A stretch of 64,000 nucleotides of DNA from Halobacteriovoraceae bacterium (lineage in GTDB: Bacteria > Bdellovibrionota > Bacteriovoracia > Bacteriovoracales > Bacteriovoracaceae), in assembly GCA_002712005.1 (NCBI GenBank), contig PASP01000009.1:116638-180637 (forward strand), in the 5' to 3' direction. The notes beneath the pieces were generated by a model. The model made no database searches. It had not been told where the DNA came from and worked only from the letters and a program-made list of their open reading frames with translations. How positions within the stretch are numbered: position 1 is the first letter of the stretch; each line of letters opens with the position of its first letter. Below, piece by piece: positions 31,918-41,487 of this stretch. The position numbers were made by a program, and so were the translations under genes.

Positions 31918-34900
31918 ATGACTACAAATAATCCTATTGAAATAAATAAAGAAGCTACTCAGGTGACGAAGGCCAATTATCAGATTCTTAATGGTAATGA
32001 ACTCATCATTCAAGGGGCTTTAGAAGCAGGGTATTCTCTTTATACGGGTTACCCCGGTTCACCTTTAGCGGATTACTTCAATATTCTTCATAAGAAGAAA
32101 AAAGATTTAGAGAGTAAAGGGATTCAAGTGGTCATCGCCAATTCAGAGGCGAATGCTGCCGCTATGGCGTCGGGTTCCAAGCAAGCGGGTAGAGATTGTT
32201 TAGTGGCCATGAAATCAATGGGGCTTCATGTGGCCAGTGACGCCTTAAGTGTGGGGAACTTTGCCAACCCTGGTCCTGTGGATGTAGATGAGGCCACCGG
32301 TGAGACTCGCTATCCTGGTGTGGTTATTGCTGTAGGAGATGATCCTTGGTCCATGTCTACGTCAACTCCTGCCGACAGTCGTTATCTTTTTAAACATCTT
32401 CATATTCCTTTTCTCGAGCCAAGTACTCCTAAGGAATTAAAAGATTGGATGGCCCACGCTCTTGAAATTTCAAAGAAGACTAGTGTTTATCAAGGTCTTC
32501 TTTTGACCACCTTCTTAGCGGAAGGAGGAGGGCGTGTTGCCGTAGGTGAGCCCAAGATTGTCGATGGCACTAAAACAACACTTGATCCGGCCAGTTTTGA
32601 TTTATCAAAGAATGTGATGGTTCCGCCTAACTCTTTGATGGCCGATCAAAGAATGATCTTAGAGAGATTTCCAAAGGTAGAAAAAGTATTAAAAGAGATG
32701 GGCCTAGATGAAGAAATGGGTTCAAGTTCTGATATTGGAATCATATCTTCCGGTGTGATTTTTGAAACATTGAAGCAGGTTCTCGAAGCTGGAGATTATC
32801 TCGATCGTTATAGTCTTTATAAAGTAGCTTGTTCCTATCCTTTAGTGACCGACCTTCTCCTTCCTTGGCTTAAGACTAAAAAGTCACTCATTGTTGTGGA
32901 AGAAAAGCGTGGCTTTTTAGAAGCAGAGCTTAGAAACTTCTGTCAACTGCATGGGTTGCAGATTAAGATCCTAGGAAAAGAATTTAATGTTGGGGAAAAA
33001 AGTGCGGAAGGCTTTCCCTCCCATGGGGGTCTGAGCTACGAGTTGGTAGAACAGAAACTTATTTTGGCCTTGGAGATGCTAGGAGAGAGCGCTTGTCCTG
33101 GGGAAGAGCAGTCGCAAAACCTAGGTGCCCTTTTTGGTGCAAATCTTCCTAAGAGGCTGCCGACCTTCTGTCCCGGTTGTCCTCACCGAGAAACACTATC
33201 GCTCTTAAAAGACTTAAGACAAACTTTAAAAGAGGAAGATGTCGATCTTATCAGTCACGGGGATGTGGGCTGTTATTCCCTGTCCTTTTTAGCTCCCTTT
33301 AAAGAAATGCATAACCTATCGGCCATGGGTCAGGGCGGTGCCCTTGGTGCAGGTCTCGATATGTTTACGAATAACCCCTCTGTTGTTCTAATGGGAGATT
33401 CGACTTTCTTTCACTCTGGAATAACGGATATCTCAAACTCGGTTCAAGCAGAACATAATATCACCTATATCATTCTCGACAATGACAATACGGCCATGAC
33501 TGGACATCAAATGACTCCAGCATCAGGTGTTAATGTTCAAGGTCATATTCGTCCCCGTCAAAGTATTCTCAATGCAGTCTATGCAATGGGAGTCCATTAT
33601 GCTGAAGAAGTCAATCCAAGTGATCGCTACTTTTATAAGAGCTTAATGAGAGATGTGATTAAAAAAGAGGGCGTAAAAGTAATCGTCTCTAATAAAGAAT
33701 GTGCTTTGACCTATGGAGGTCGTAAGAAGAGAGAAGAGCGAAAAATATTTTCTCAAAATAAAACTCTTTCTGAAAAAACCTTCTTTCAAATTAATACCGA
33801 TGCTTGTGAAGATTGTCGCGTTTGTGTCGATGCCACTGGATGTCCTGGCCTTGGTCAGATCAACGATGCCTATGGAACCAAGGTTTCGATAGATCCACAG
33901 ATATGTGTTTCTGATGGTTATTGTACCAAAATGAAGGCCTGTCCAAGTTTCGAAAAAGTAATCGTCAAAGATTACCATCCCTCTATGTTTAGAAATTCAA
34001 AGCTCTCACAATTTGACCAATTAGAAAGTGAACTGACCCTACCTCAACCCAAGGTTGATCTCGCGGCCATCGCTGCAGGTGAGACCTGGCGCATGGTGGT
34101 TACAGGAGTAGGGGGTTCCGGGGTGACCACGATATCTAGAGTGGTCGCCGAAGCGGCTAAAGAAATGGATGGTCGCGATGATCTTGAATTTAAATTTATG
34201 GATCAAAAGGGACTTGCTCAGAGAAATGGAAATGTTACAGGTCACCTGTGTATCCATCCCAAGGGAACTTCTAGCGGAGCTGTAACTCCTGTAGGTAAGG
34301 CATCGCTACTTGTTTCCCCTGATCTCTTGGACGGACCTAAGCAATCTCACTTTCTTAAAGAAGGTGGAGTTGGGATCTTCGATAAGAAATTTCAAATTCC
34401 TTTAAGTATTCTTCTCGATAAAGGAGAGGAAGCACCGGCTCTGAGTGAGGCTCAATTGAGACAGCAGGTTCGTGAGACATTAGGTGAGCAGGCCAAACTT
34501 TATCACTTCAAAAATATCTCAGAGTCCTTATTTGGAAAATCTGTTTATTCCAATGCCATGCTCTTAGGAGCTGCTTTCCAAGGGGGATACTTACCCTTTT
34601 CTCTTGCCAGTATGAAAGGAGCCTTTGAACGGGCCATTCCCAAAGCGGAAATCGAAAATAATTGGCTGGCCTTTCAATTGGGAAGAAAAGTTTATCTCGA
34701 AGGAGATCTCGATCTTCTTGATCAGCTTAAGACAAAAGTTAAGAAGACAAAAGAAGAGCTTCTCGTTGAATCTCTTAGAGAGAGCTTACTGCCGTGGCAG
34801 AATAAGAAAGTGATGATTAAACTCTTTAATCAGTCACTGGAAAAGCTCGTAAGTTACTTTCCTGAAATTCCAAGAGTTCATTTGGCCCAATATGTACACG

Positions 34901-35415
34901 ATATCTATATCTATGATCGTGGAGCAAAGATTACTCATTTTATCAGTGAAGCGGCTCAGTTGAGAGAGTACTTAAAAAATTCTCCTACAGAATTACCTAT
35001 GGCGATTCGAACTCTTGCTCGAACTTACTTTATTAAAGATGAAGTCTTTATCTCCCATATGATGATTTCTCCCATGAAGAGATCAAGAGATGAATCTTTC
35101 TATAAAGAACTGGGACGCGGGCATCGTATTGAGAGAATCAATCGCCCGGCCTTTGATATTTTTGGAAAGACAATTGAGTTTGATATTAGTCCAAAAGATT
35201 GGATGCTTAAAACCATGCGCCACTTCAGATTACTTCGTTCCTTCTTAAAGGGATGGCACAAGAGGGAAAAAGAAATTGCTCTTGAGATTAGAAGTAAACT
35301 TCTAGGGGAGATCACAAAACTTGATCCAAGTGAGGTCTATGGGGCCTTAAAGAAATTGGAGAATATTAAAGGATATCGTGAAGTCCGATATGCAGGAGCT
35401 CAAAAGCATCTGTAA
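31918..35415 (+). CDS. Fused indolepyruvate:ferredoxin oxidoreductase (IorA-IorB type)
   Basis: Enzyme of about 1165 residues that oxidatively decarboxylates indolepyruvate and related aryl-pyruvates to acyl-CoA with thiamine diphosphate and Fe-S clusters. In order: N-terminal pyrimidine-binding domain (GYSLYTGYPGSPLADYF), TPP-binding domain (FCPGCPHRETL, ISHGDVGCYSL, MGDSTFFHSGITDISNS), a ferredoxin-like segment with cysteine sets (DACEDCRVCVDATGCPG and QICVSDGYCTKMKACPS), then the gamma domain (VVTGVGGSGVTTISRVVAEA, DQKGLAQRNGNVTGHL). The fused size matches proteobacterial forms. ATG at 31918 has GAGGA upstream. With hpd nearby, it points to catabolism of aromatic amino acids. Confidence 0.95.
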   Translation: MTTNNPIEINKEATQVTKANYQILNGNELIIQGALEAGYSLYTGYPGSPLADYFNILHKKKKDLESKGIQVVIANSEANAAAMASGSKQAGRDCLVAMKSMGLHVASDALSVGNFANPGPVDVDEATGETRYPGVVIAVGDDPWSMSTSTPADSRYLFKHLHIPFLEPSTPKELKDWMAHALEISKKTSVYQGLLLTTFLAEGGGRVAVGEPKIVDGTKTTLDPASFDLSKNVMVPPNSLMADQRMILERFPKVEKVLKEMGLDEEMGSSSDIGIISSGVIFETLKQVLEAGDYLDRYSLYKVACSYPLVTDLLLPWLKTKKSLIVVEEKRGFLEAELRNFCQLHGLQIKILGKEFNVGEKSAEGFPSHGGLSYELVEQKLILALEMLGESACPGEEQSQNLGALFGANLPKRLPTFCPGCPHRETLSLLKDLRQTLKEEDVDLISHGDVGCYSLSFLAPFKEMHNLSAMGQGGALGAGLDMFTNNPSVVLMGDSTFFHSGITDISNSVQAEHNITYIILDNDNTAMTGHQMTPASGVNVQGHIRPRQSILNAVYAMGVHYAEEVNPSDRYFYKSLMRDVIKKEGVKVIVSNKECALTYGGRKKREERKIFSQNKTLSEKTFFQINTDACEDCRVCVDATGCPGLGQINDAYGTKVSIDPQICVSDGYCTKMKACPSFEKVIVKDYHPSMFRNSKLSQFDQLESELTLPQPKVDLAAIAAGETWRMVVTGVGGSGVTTISRVVAEAAKEMDGRDDLEFKFMDQKGLAQRNGNVTGHLCIHPKGTSSGAVTPVGKASLLVSPDLLDGPKQSHFLKEGGVGIFDKKFQIPLSILLDKGEEAPALSEAQLRQQVRETLGEQAKLYHFKNISESLFGKSVYSNAMLLGAAFQGGYLPFSLASMKGAFERAIPKAEIENNWLAFQLGRKVYLEGDLDLLDQLKTKVKKTKEELLVESLRESLLPWQNKKVMIKLFNQSLEKLVSYFPEIPRVHLAQYVHDIYIYDRGAKITHFISEAAQLREYLKNSPTELPMAIRTLARTYFIKDEVFISHMMISPMKRSRDESFYKELGRGHRIERINRPAFDIFGKTIEFDISPKDWMLKTMRHFRLLRSFLKGWHKREKEIALEIRSKLLGEITKLDPSEVYGALKKLENIKGYREVRYAGAQKHL

Positions 35416-35428
35416 AGGATATAAAATA

Positions 35429-37249
35429 ATGCGAATAGCATATTTTCTATTGATTCTGCCTTTTCTTTTCTTTACTACACCTACCGGGCAGTCCTTTTCT
35501 CTATGGGCCAATCCTATAGAGAAGGAGACTCTTTATCTTTCTAAGGAGATGTTGAAATTACTTCAGTCAGCTAAGGATTGTTCTCTACAAACTAAGGGAG
35601 AGGATTATATCGCCAAACTCTGTACCGGCATTACTTTAACAGCAAAGGATCTCAACTTTTTTAAAGGACTGGATAAACGTCGTTGTTTAGATTTTACAAA
35701 ACAATTGGGCTATCAAGTCTTTGACTTCAGTGCTTTAACCGAAAAGCAGAAGTCGATATTGGATATTTCTCCTTTAAAAGAAATGGCCCAAGAATTTAAG
35801 AAATCGACTAAGCTTGCTTATATTGATTATTCATTGAAAGCTGTCCTCTTTAAAGCACAGGCCAATAAAGGGGACTGTATTCATGAAGTTTTACATTTCT
35901 ATCAATACAATAGAAAGAGTGAAAGTGAGTTATCTGTTGCGAATCGCGCTCGTCTCCAAACCAAAATGCAAAAACAGCTGGAAAAAGAAATTTCTGTGGT
36001 GGAAAAATGGGAAAGAGAAAAGAATAAGAAGAAGGCCATGGAACGGGCCCGTCAATTAGGTCCTCTAATTGAACTCCAAAGAGAATGGGGCAAGATGAAT
36101 GATTGGCTCCATGAAAAGGAAGTCTATCAGTTTATGTTTGTCTTTTATAAAGATATGGGACTTGAGTTGCGAGACTTTGATGTGGCGGTAACGAATCTCA
36201 ATAAATATAAAGACACTCTTGATTGGCGTTGGCAAAATAAAGTCAATTATTCTGTACAGAAGCTTTTAAATCAGAAATATGATCAAGTAGAAATAAGTGA
36301 GAAGCCTGACTATACGGAATCAGCACTTAAACTTCTTTTTGAAAAAGGGGAAATTTCTCGCGATGAATTTGAAAAGAAAGTCATTGGTCTTCGAAAATAT
36401 CATGCAAAAAAAGACTTCGATAAAGCTCAAAGTCTCAAAGATCAACTCTCGGCCCTTAATCGTTTAAGAGAATTCAATCCGTCTGAACAAAAGAAATTAT
36501 CTCCTTCGTTTGAACTCTTACTTAGGGAAAAAGAAGATCGATTAGGTCTTCCTTTTATTTATTTAAATTTTGGAAAGTATCACCTTCCTTTCTTAGTTGA
36601 TCTTGGTGCCCAACAATCCCTTATGCCTTTGGCCTTTTTCGAAAAACTAAAATGGGATAAGAAAAGCTTAAAGGCCAGAGTGGTGGGAACAAAACTTATC
36701 CAAACAGGTCATGGGGGGAAGGAGCTTTCTTCTCTTTTGAAATTTAAAGATAAAGTGGTCTCAGGTAAGAGTTCTTTTCAAGGTCATGAATTTGCTGTGA
36801 TTCAAAATTCATTATTTAACGACTTTGGTATTTTAGGAATTGATTTCTTTAGAAGCTTTCCTGGAGTATGGAAATGGGACTTTGAAAAGAAAGTCATTAC
36901 TTATAAAGTTCGTCAGCAGCGTCCTAAAAAGGCAATTTCCTTAAGAGACAACGGTCTGCCTTTCTTTGATGCCTTGGAGTATTCCTGTTCCAGAAATAAA
37001 AATATTCAAATCCGTATAGATACTGGCTCCCAGGTCCTAGGGGACTATCGAGATAATTTAGTTTTAAAAGAATCATCAACCTGTCTAGAGGATATATCTA
37101 CTCTAGAGGCCTTACCTGCCCACTCCCTCTATTTCTCAAGAGGAGTTGATATCAACCTAGGTCATCCCTATTTAGAAAAATACTATTCTTCATTATTATT
37201 TAACCTGACAGAAGGTTGGATTCATTGGGAAGAGAAAGGAAAGTCATGA
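35429..37249 (+). CDS. Exported protein combining an HExxH motif with retropepsin-like domains
   Basis: Protein of about 606 residues with a signal peptide (MRIAYFLLILPFLFFTTPTG). Residues 152-156 form HEVLH in DCIHEVLHFYQYN, the zinc-binding HExxH of metallopeptidases; E231 in LHEKEVYQF is a possible third ligand. The second half resembles retroviral-type aspartic peptidases: YHLPFLVDLGAQQSLMPL with DLG at 391 instead of DTG, a GILGIDFFRSFPGVWKWD flap-to-end block, then a second site IQIRIDTGSQVL with an intact DTG at 531. The protein may hold two half-domains of one peptidase or a degraded copy plus an active one. It overlaps the NUDIX-MBL gene by ATGA. Substrates are unknown. Confidence 0.65.
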   Translation: MRIAYFLLILPFLFFTTPTGQSFSLWANPIEKETLYLSKEMLKLLQSAKDCSLQTKGEDYIAKLCTGITLTAKDLNFFKGLDKRRCLDFTKQLGYQVFDFSALTEKQKSILDISPLKEMAQEFKKSTKLAYIDYSLKAVLFKAQANKGDCIHEVLHFYQYNRKSESELSVANRARLQTKMQKQLEKEISVVEKWEREKNKKKAMERARQLGPLIELQREWGKMNDWLHEKEVYQFMFVFYKDMGLELRDFDVAVTNLNKYKDTLDWRWQNKVNYSVQKLLNQKYDQVEISEKPDYTESALKLLFEKGEISRDEFEKKVIGLRKYHAKKDFDKAQSLKDQLSALNRLREFNPSEQKKLSPSFELLLREKEDRLGLPFIYLNFGKYHLPFLVDLGAQQSLMPLAFFEKLKWDKKSLKARVVGTKLIQTGHGGKELSSLLKFKDKVVSGKSSFQGHEFAVIQNSLFNDFGILGIDFFRSFPGVWKWDFEKKVITYKVRQQRPKKAISLRDNGLPFFDALEYSCSRNKNIQIRIDTGSQVLGDYRDNLVLKESSTCLEDISTLEALPAHSLYFSRGVDINLGHPYLEKYYSSLLFNLTEGWIHWEEKGKS

Positions 37250-38586
37250 GAGAAAGTGTTTCAGCCGTTTTTATTTCTCGCAAAAATAAAACTCTATTTT
37301 CCATGAAGAGACAGGATTATCTCTCTGTATTTCCTGGTTATACTTCATTTCCCGGGGGGAAGGTAGACAAGTCAGATCGGGAGAGTCAAAAAACGGCTCC
37401 GGAGAAGTTTTCAGATAGCATAACGGATATTCATTGGAATGCTCTCAGTAGAGAAATGAGTGAGGAACTTCATTTTGATCTCAATGACCATCAAGATGAT
37501 ATCCTTGAAATTTATCTTCTCGGTACTGCTGTTACACCAGAATTTAATCCCTATCGTTTTAAATCCTATTTCTATATTGTTGTTCTTGATCAGGAATATC
37601 CCTTTGTCGTAGATGAAGGGGAGACTTATTCAAGCGAATGGGTGCAAGCTGAATCTTTGTTTGATCGCTATAATCGTGGAGAAGTTTTGGCGGTGCCCCC
37701 TACGGTTCAAATGATTGCAACCTTGGCCAGTGATTTAAATAGTCGAGGCCCTTTGGATTTTAAACTCGAGACAATTGAAGAAAGAGAAGTTCCCATGATT
37801 GAGTCGGTGAAGGGAGTTAAACAATTTCTTCCCCTAAGCCACACTTTTCCTCCCGCCAATCGAACCAATTGTTTCATTGTGGGCGACGATCCTGATCGCT
37901 ATCTCGTCGATCCTTCTCCAAGAGATCGTAATGAGTTTGAGAAACTTTGTCGCAGTATTGATCACTATGGATTCGATCATATTTTTATCTCTCATCACCA
38001 CCCTGATCATCATGAACATCTCAAATGGATGGTAGAGAGATATCAGTCCAAAGTATTTCTTAGTGCAAAAACAAAGGAATTGATTTTAAAGAAATATGGA
38101 AGTGACTACTTCGAGGGGATGGAACTTCACTTACTCAAAGAAGGGGATATCATAGGTACTTCTCTGGGTTCGCCTTTGGTTGTATATGAAGTTCCTGGCC
38201 ATGATGAGGGACAATTGGCCTTGGCCCCTAAAAACTTAAATTGGTTCTTTGTTGGTGATTTAATTCAAACCATTGGAACAGTTGTCATTGGTGGAGAAGA
38301 AGGGGATATGGCCAAGTATTTTTCTTCTCTTCAGCGAGTTATTGATCTATGTCCAAAGGTGCTTTTTCCTAGTCATGGGATTGCACTTGGTGGGGTAAAG
38401 AAGTTGGAGAAAACTCTAAAGCATCGCCTTTTACGAGAACAGAAAATTAAAGAACTTATGGGTGAGGGAAAGGATGAAGAGGAGATCCTGGCCATTGTTT
38501 ATGAGGGACTTGAAGATAAGCTCATTCCCTATGCTCGAAAGACGATTGCGGCGCATATGTGTAAAATACTTGCAGAAAAAAGCTGA
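37246..38586 (+). CDS. NUDIX hydrolase-metallo-beta-lactamase fusion protein
   Basis: This 446-residue cytoplasmic protein has two domains. The first (about 1-185) is NUDIX: FPGYTSFPGGKVD followed after an insertion by ALSREMSEELHF, giving the REx2EE core. The second is a metallo-beta-lactamase fold with FIFISHHHPDHHEHLKWM-like HxHxDH (here ISHHHPDHHEHL), VPGHDEGQLAL, FFVGDLI and FPSHGIALGG, closest in style to LACTB2-type hydrolases. The C-terminal helix (EQKIKELMGEGKDEEEILAI) fits that group. Nudix-MBL fusions are known in bacteria, and a role in hydrolysing acyl-CoA or nucleotide derivatives is plausible but unproven. The start overlaps the previous stop (ATGA), with AAGGAAAG ahead. Confidence 0.88.
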   Translation: MRESVSAVFISRKNKTLFSMKRQDYLSVFPGYTSFPGGKVDKSDRESQKTAPEKFSDSITDIHWNALSREMSEELHFDLNDHQDDILEIYLLGTAVTPEFNPYRFKSYFYIVVLDQEYPFVVDEGETYSSEWVQAESLFDRYNRGEVLAVPPTVQMIATLASDLNSRGPLDFKLETIEEREVPMIESVKGVKQFLPLSHTFPPANRTNCFIVGDDPDRYLVDPSPRDRNEFEKLCRSIDHYGFDHIFISHHHPDHHEHLKWMVERYQSKVFLSAKTKELILKKYGSDYFEGMELHLLKEGDIIGTSLGSPLVVYEVPGHDEGQLALAPKNLNWFFVGDLIQTIGTVVIGGEEGDMAKYFSSLQRVIDLCPKVLFPSHGIALGGVKKLEKTLKHRLLREQKIKELMGEGKDEEEILAIVYEGLEDKLIPYARKTIAAHMCKILAEKS

Positions 38587-38621
38587 TTTAAATTATGAAA
38601 TAATGACCATTCTGTGATCTA

Positions 38622-39560
38622 ATGGATTATATGAAGTTTTTGACCTATATTCGCAGCCTTATTCACCTTCAAACCTTCTTTGTAAGTTTTGGTATATCTG
38701 TCGTTTGGATATTGGGCACGGACTTCATTGTTCACAATTTGATCCCCCAAGAATATAACACGGAGCTCTTACAGAACTTAAAGGGTCTTTGCTATATCTT
38801 CATTCTCTGTATCCTTCTTTCTTGGCTTCATAAGAAAGAACAGAAATCAACCAATCTTCTGATGGCCAAGAAAAGTCAGGCGATGATTGGAGAGTTCTCC
38901 GGCATGATCGTTCATGAGGTGAAGAATCCTCTGCATTCGATTCATATATGCATCCAAAGAATTAAGGATCTCCTTAAGGTCGAAAATATTGATGGAGATC
39001 GTTATATTGACCTCACAGAAGAGTCTATACTAAGACTTGATGAAACCATCGATTATCTTCAGGGTCTATCTCGAGGTCAAAGTCTTGATCAGATAAAATT
39101 TGAAGAGGGTTTTGAAGTAAGCTCTCACCTTCATAAGACCTTCGACTTTTTAAAGAAGTCCTATTTTGCAAGTTTCTACAAATTGGATACTCAAGATATT
39201 TTTGATCTTAAATTGAAGGTCAATCATAGTTTAATTTCCCATGTTTTTCTCAATCTTATGAAGAACGCTATGGACTATATGAAAGAGCAAAAAATAGAAA
39301 ATGGAGTTATCAAGTTAAGTCTTGAAAAGAATTCTAAGTATATTATTTTAGGACTCGAAAATTCGGGAAATCCTATTTCTCCTCACATTCAGGCCAAGCT
39401 CTTTAATCACTTTACATCTAAGGTCGGAAGAAAGGGAACAGGATTGGGTCTTCTCTTTTGTCGTCAAATCATGAAGGCCCACGGTGGAGAAATTCAATAT
39501 GATAAAGAGAGTTCTACTCCTAAGTTCTTGCTAAAATTTCCAAGAAATCTCGTGGTCTAA
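38622..39560 (+). CDS. Membrane-bound sensor histidine kinase
   Basis: This 312-residue kinase has two N-terminal membrane segments (FFVSFGISVVWILGTDFIV and LCYIFILCILLSWL) and almost no periplasmic sensor between them. The phospho-acceptor His98 is in MIVHEVKNPLHSI. Then follow the N-box HVFLNLMKNAMDYM and the G2 box GTGLGLLFCRQIMKAHGG, which are complete. The short sensor suggests it reads a membrane or cytoplasmic signal or a partner protein. No response regulator lies next to it; the orphan receiver at 19 kb is a possible but unproven partner. Confidence 0.9.
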   Translation: MDYMKFLTYIRSLIHLQTFFVSFGISVVWILGTDFIVHNLIPQEYNTELLQNLKGLCYIFILCILLSWLHKKEQKSTNLLMAKKSQAMIGEFSGMIVHEVKNPLHSIHICIQRIKDLLKVENIDGDRYIDLTEESILRLDETIDYLQGLSRGQSLDQIKFEEGFEVSSHLHKTFDFLKKSYFASFYKLDTQDIFDLKLKVNHSLISHVFLNLMKNAMDYMKEQKIENGVIKLSLEKNSKYIILGLENSGNPISPHIQAKLFNHFTSKVGRKGTGLGLLFCRQIMKAHGGEIQYDKESSTPKFLLKFPRNLVV

Positions 39561-39582
39561 ACAAGTTCATAATACGAATCTT

Positions 39583-40185
39583 TTAAAGAAAGGTTTGATT
39601 GAGAAGGACCACAACCTTCATCCTATAGTCCTCAAAAGAAGTCCTTTTATAAATTAATTCTTCTTGAATAACCTTTTGGGTCCTTTCCAAATGGTGAGGA
39701 AATTCAAATTCATTAAGTGGGCCTTGAATTTGAAGATGATCAATCTCTTTTAATGAAAAGGCGTGCTTAAGGCCCTCTCTTAGAGAGAGAGAAAGAATAC
39801 CAAATGTTGATTCTAGCGCCTTGGCTTCAATTTTTCCTAGAGGGAGTTTCACAAGATCAGCAGCACTTTTATCACTGCCTCCTAATAATTTGTGAATCAG
39901 CAGAGAGAGAAAGTATTTTTCAAGATAGAGAAGGCCAAAATTCGTTTGTTCATGAATAATATGGAAAACCAGTATCTCTGTCATGGGTGACTCTAATTCT
40001 GGACTAAAGAGCGAATCAGAGTATGAGGCTTCTTTGACGAGGGAGATGCCCTTGAGTTCGAGAAGCTTTACTAGAGAGAGATTAAATTTCTGTTGAAATA
40101 TTTCTGAATTAAAGTGGGATTGATTCTTGGTTAAACCCTTTATATTACTTTTTTTGAATTGGGGATGAAGAGGGTAATCACTCAT
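39583..40185 (-). CDS. FliM/CheC-like protein, divergent
   Basis: Protein of about 200 residues. The middle contains YLEKYFLSLLIHKLLGGSDK and LPLGKIEAKALESTFGILSL, matching the pattern of the FliM middle domain (hydrophobic helix, GG(S/D) turn, then T/GxIE helix). The N-terminal QFKKSNIKGLTKNQSH is not a clear CheY-P binding EIDALL motif, and no SpoA domain is seen at the C-terminus, so it is not a standard motor switch protein. ATG at 40185 is used because the longer start is TTG and lies in the upstream gene. It follows cdd immediately. Its function is unknown. Confidence 0.5.
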   Translation of the reverse strand: MSDYPLHPQFKKSNIKGLTKNQSHFNSEIFQQKFNLSLVKLLELKGISLVKEASYSDSLFSPELESPMTEILVFHIIHEQTNFGLLYLEKYFLSLLIHKLLGGSDKSAADLVKLPLGKIEAKALESTFGILSLSLREGLKHAFSLKEIDHLQIQGPLNEFEFPHHLERTQKVIQEELIYKRTSFEDYRMKVVVLLNQTFL

Positions 40186-40187
40186 TC

Positions 40188-40616
40188 TCAAATGTCATAA
40201 AGAGAATCAAAGCTGTGAGGGAGAAAGTCTCTGAAACTCATTTGCTTTAAAATACCTTCTGCATTGGCAATATAAACGGGGAAGTCTTTATCACAGAATT
40301 CAGCAAGAACTTGCAGGCAAAGAGCACAAGGGTAGGTCGCTCCCTTTGTATTAGCAATGACGGTTAGAAATTCAATATTTTGCTTTCCCTTTGCAGCTAC
40401 AGCAGAAACTAGTGCTGTACGTTCAGCGCATATGGTTGCTCCATAACTTGCATTTTCTACATTACAGCCGCCATAGAGTTGATCATCACCAATAAATTTA
40501 ATACAGGCCCCAACCGGAAAATTGGAATAGGGAGAATGGGTATGAGACTGGGCCTTCTTGGCCACATCATAACTTTTTTCAACAAGAGCACTTACTTCAA
40601 TATGGTGTTTGGCCAT
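40188..40616 (-). CDS. cdd: Cytidine deaminase
   Basis: This 142-residue enzyme of pyrimidine salvage deaminates cytidine and deoxycytidine to uridine forms. The zinc site is complete: TICAERTALVSAV (CAE with catalytic Glu) and YPCALCLQVLAEF (PCxxC). The N-terminal AQSHTHSPYSNFPVGACI is typical. It has the length of the homotetrameric class. An AAGGA Shine-Dalgarno precedes the ATG. The gene sits between the DUF2797 gene (12 bases) and a FliM-like gene on the same strand, probably one transcript. Confidence 0.96.
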   Translation of the reverse strand: MAKHHIEVSALVEKSYDVAKKAQSHTHSPYSNFPVGACIKFIGDDQLYGGCNVENASYGATICAERTALVSAVAAKGKQNIEFLTVIANTKGATYPCALCLQVLAEFCDKDFPVYIANAEGILKQMSFRDFLPHSFDSLYDI

Positions 40617-40627
40617 GGTTTCAATCC

Positions 40628-41461
40628 TTAGGAAAGGGTAATATGGTAGCCTTGGTGTTTTCTCATATTGATAACACCAGTATCTAGTATAAGGTATTGA
40701 CCTTTAATTCCCAACAAGGTTCCTTCTATTTTCTGTTTTTTATCAAAAGAGAGGCTAGAAAACTTCTTTGGTACTTCTAAGATAGGATATTTGATTTCTA
40801 GAATATCTTCCTCTATATCATCTGCATCAGCATCATCGAGAAGATCACCATACTCTTCAAAGATTTGATCGCGAATGAGTTCGAGATCAACAAACTCATA
40901 TTCACATTTGAGCATATTGCGCCAGTTGGTTTTATCGGCCATGGTTTTTGCTAATTCAACTTCAACCATACCTGATGTCTTACGGTCAGCGACTTTGAGT
41001 ATGGGAAGAGCGTAGACAGCACCTTGATCAATCCAACGGGTAGGGACTTGAGTTTCCCTAGTGATACCAATTTTCACACCGCTGGTTATAGATAAATAGA
41101 TCACATGGGGAATGAAGCAATGTTCTTCGCCCCATTTGGGCTCGCGACATGTTCCTTTGTGATAATGGCATAATTCAGGTTTTACGATACAAGAGTCACA
41201 GCGGGCCAAGCTAATAAAATTCTTATAACTAAAGCCCTGGCCGTAGCTCTTCTTTATGCTCTTACCGTCATAAATATCATAAATACTCTCTTGATAGTCG
41301 AGAGTTATTTCCTTACCTAAGAAATCATTCATGGGAACAAGAATCTCTTTATCTAGATTGTCAGGTTCCTCAATATTTCTAAGGGGGAGATGGTATTGAA
41401 CGGGGTCTTCGCCGCTTTGAAGATCTCCCTTCATTTTTCTTATTGTTCCAGAATAGCTCAT
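40628..41461 (-). CDS. DUF2797 family protein
   Basis: This 277-residue protein matches the DUF2797 pattern: FISLARCDSCIVKPELCHYH with KGTCREPKWGEEHCFIPHVI (Cys/His set likely binding zinc), then YLSITSGVKIGITRETQVPT and RWIDQGAVYALPIL. The GITR region is similar to GIY-YIG-like nuclease cores, and the family is of unknown function. It is co-oriented with cdd and the esterase, with short gaps (11 and 26 bases). ATG at 41461 is used; a TTG two codons earlier is possible. Confidence 0.88.
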   Translation of the reverse strand: MSYSGTIRKMKGDLQSGEDPVQYHLPLRNIEEPDNLDKEILVPMNDFLGKEITLDYQESIYDIYDGKSIKKSYGQGFSYKNFISLARCDSCIVKPELCHYHKGTCREPKWGEEHCFIPHVIYLSITSGVKIGITRETQVPTRWIDQGAVYALPILKVADRKTSGMVEVELAKTMADKTNWRNMLKCEYEFVDLELIRDQIFEEYGDLLDDADADDIEEDILEIKYPILEVPKKFSSLSFDKKQKIEGTLLGIKGQYLILDTGVINMRKHQGYHITLS

Positions 41462-41487
41462 GCTCAAAATCTTTTTTATGTTTTATA

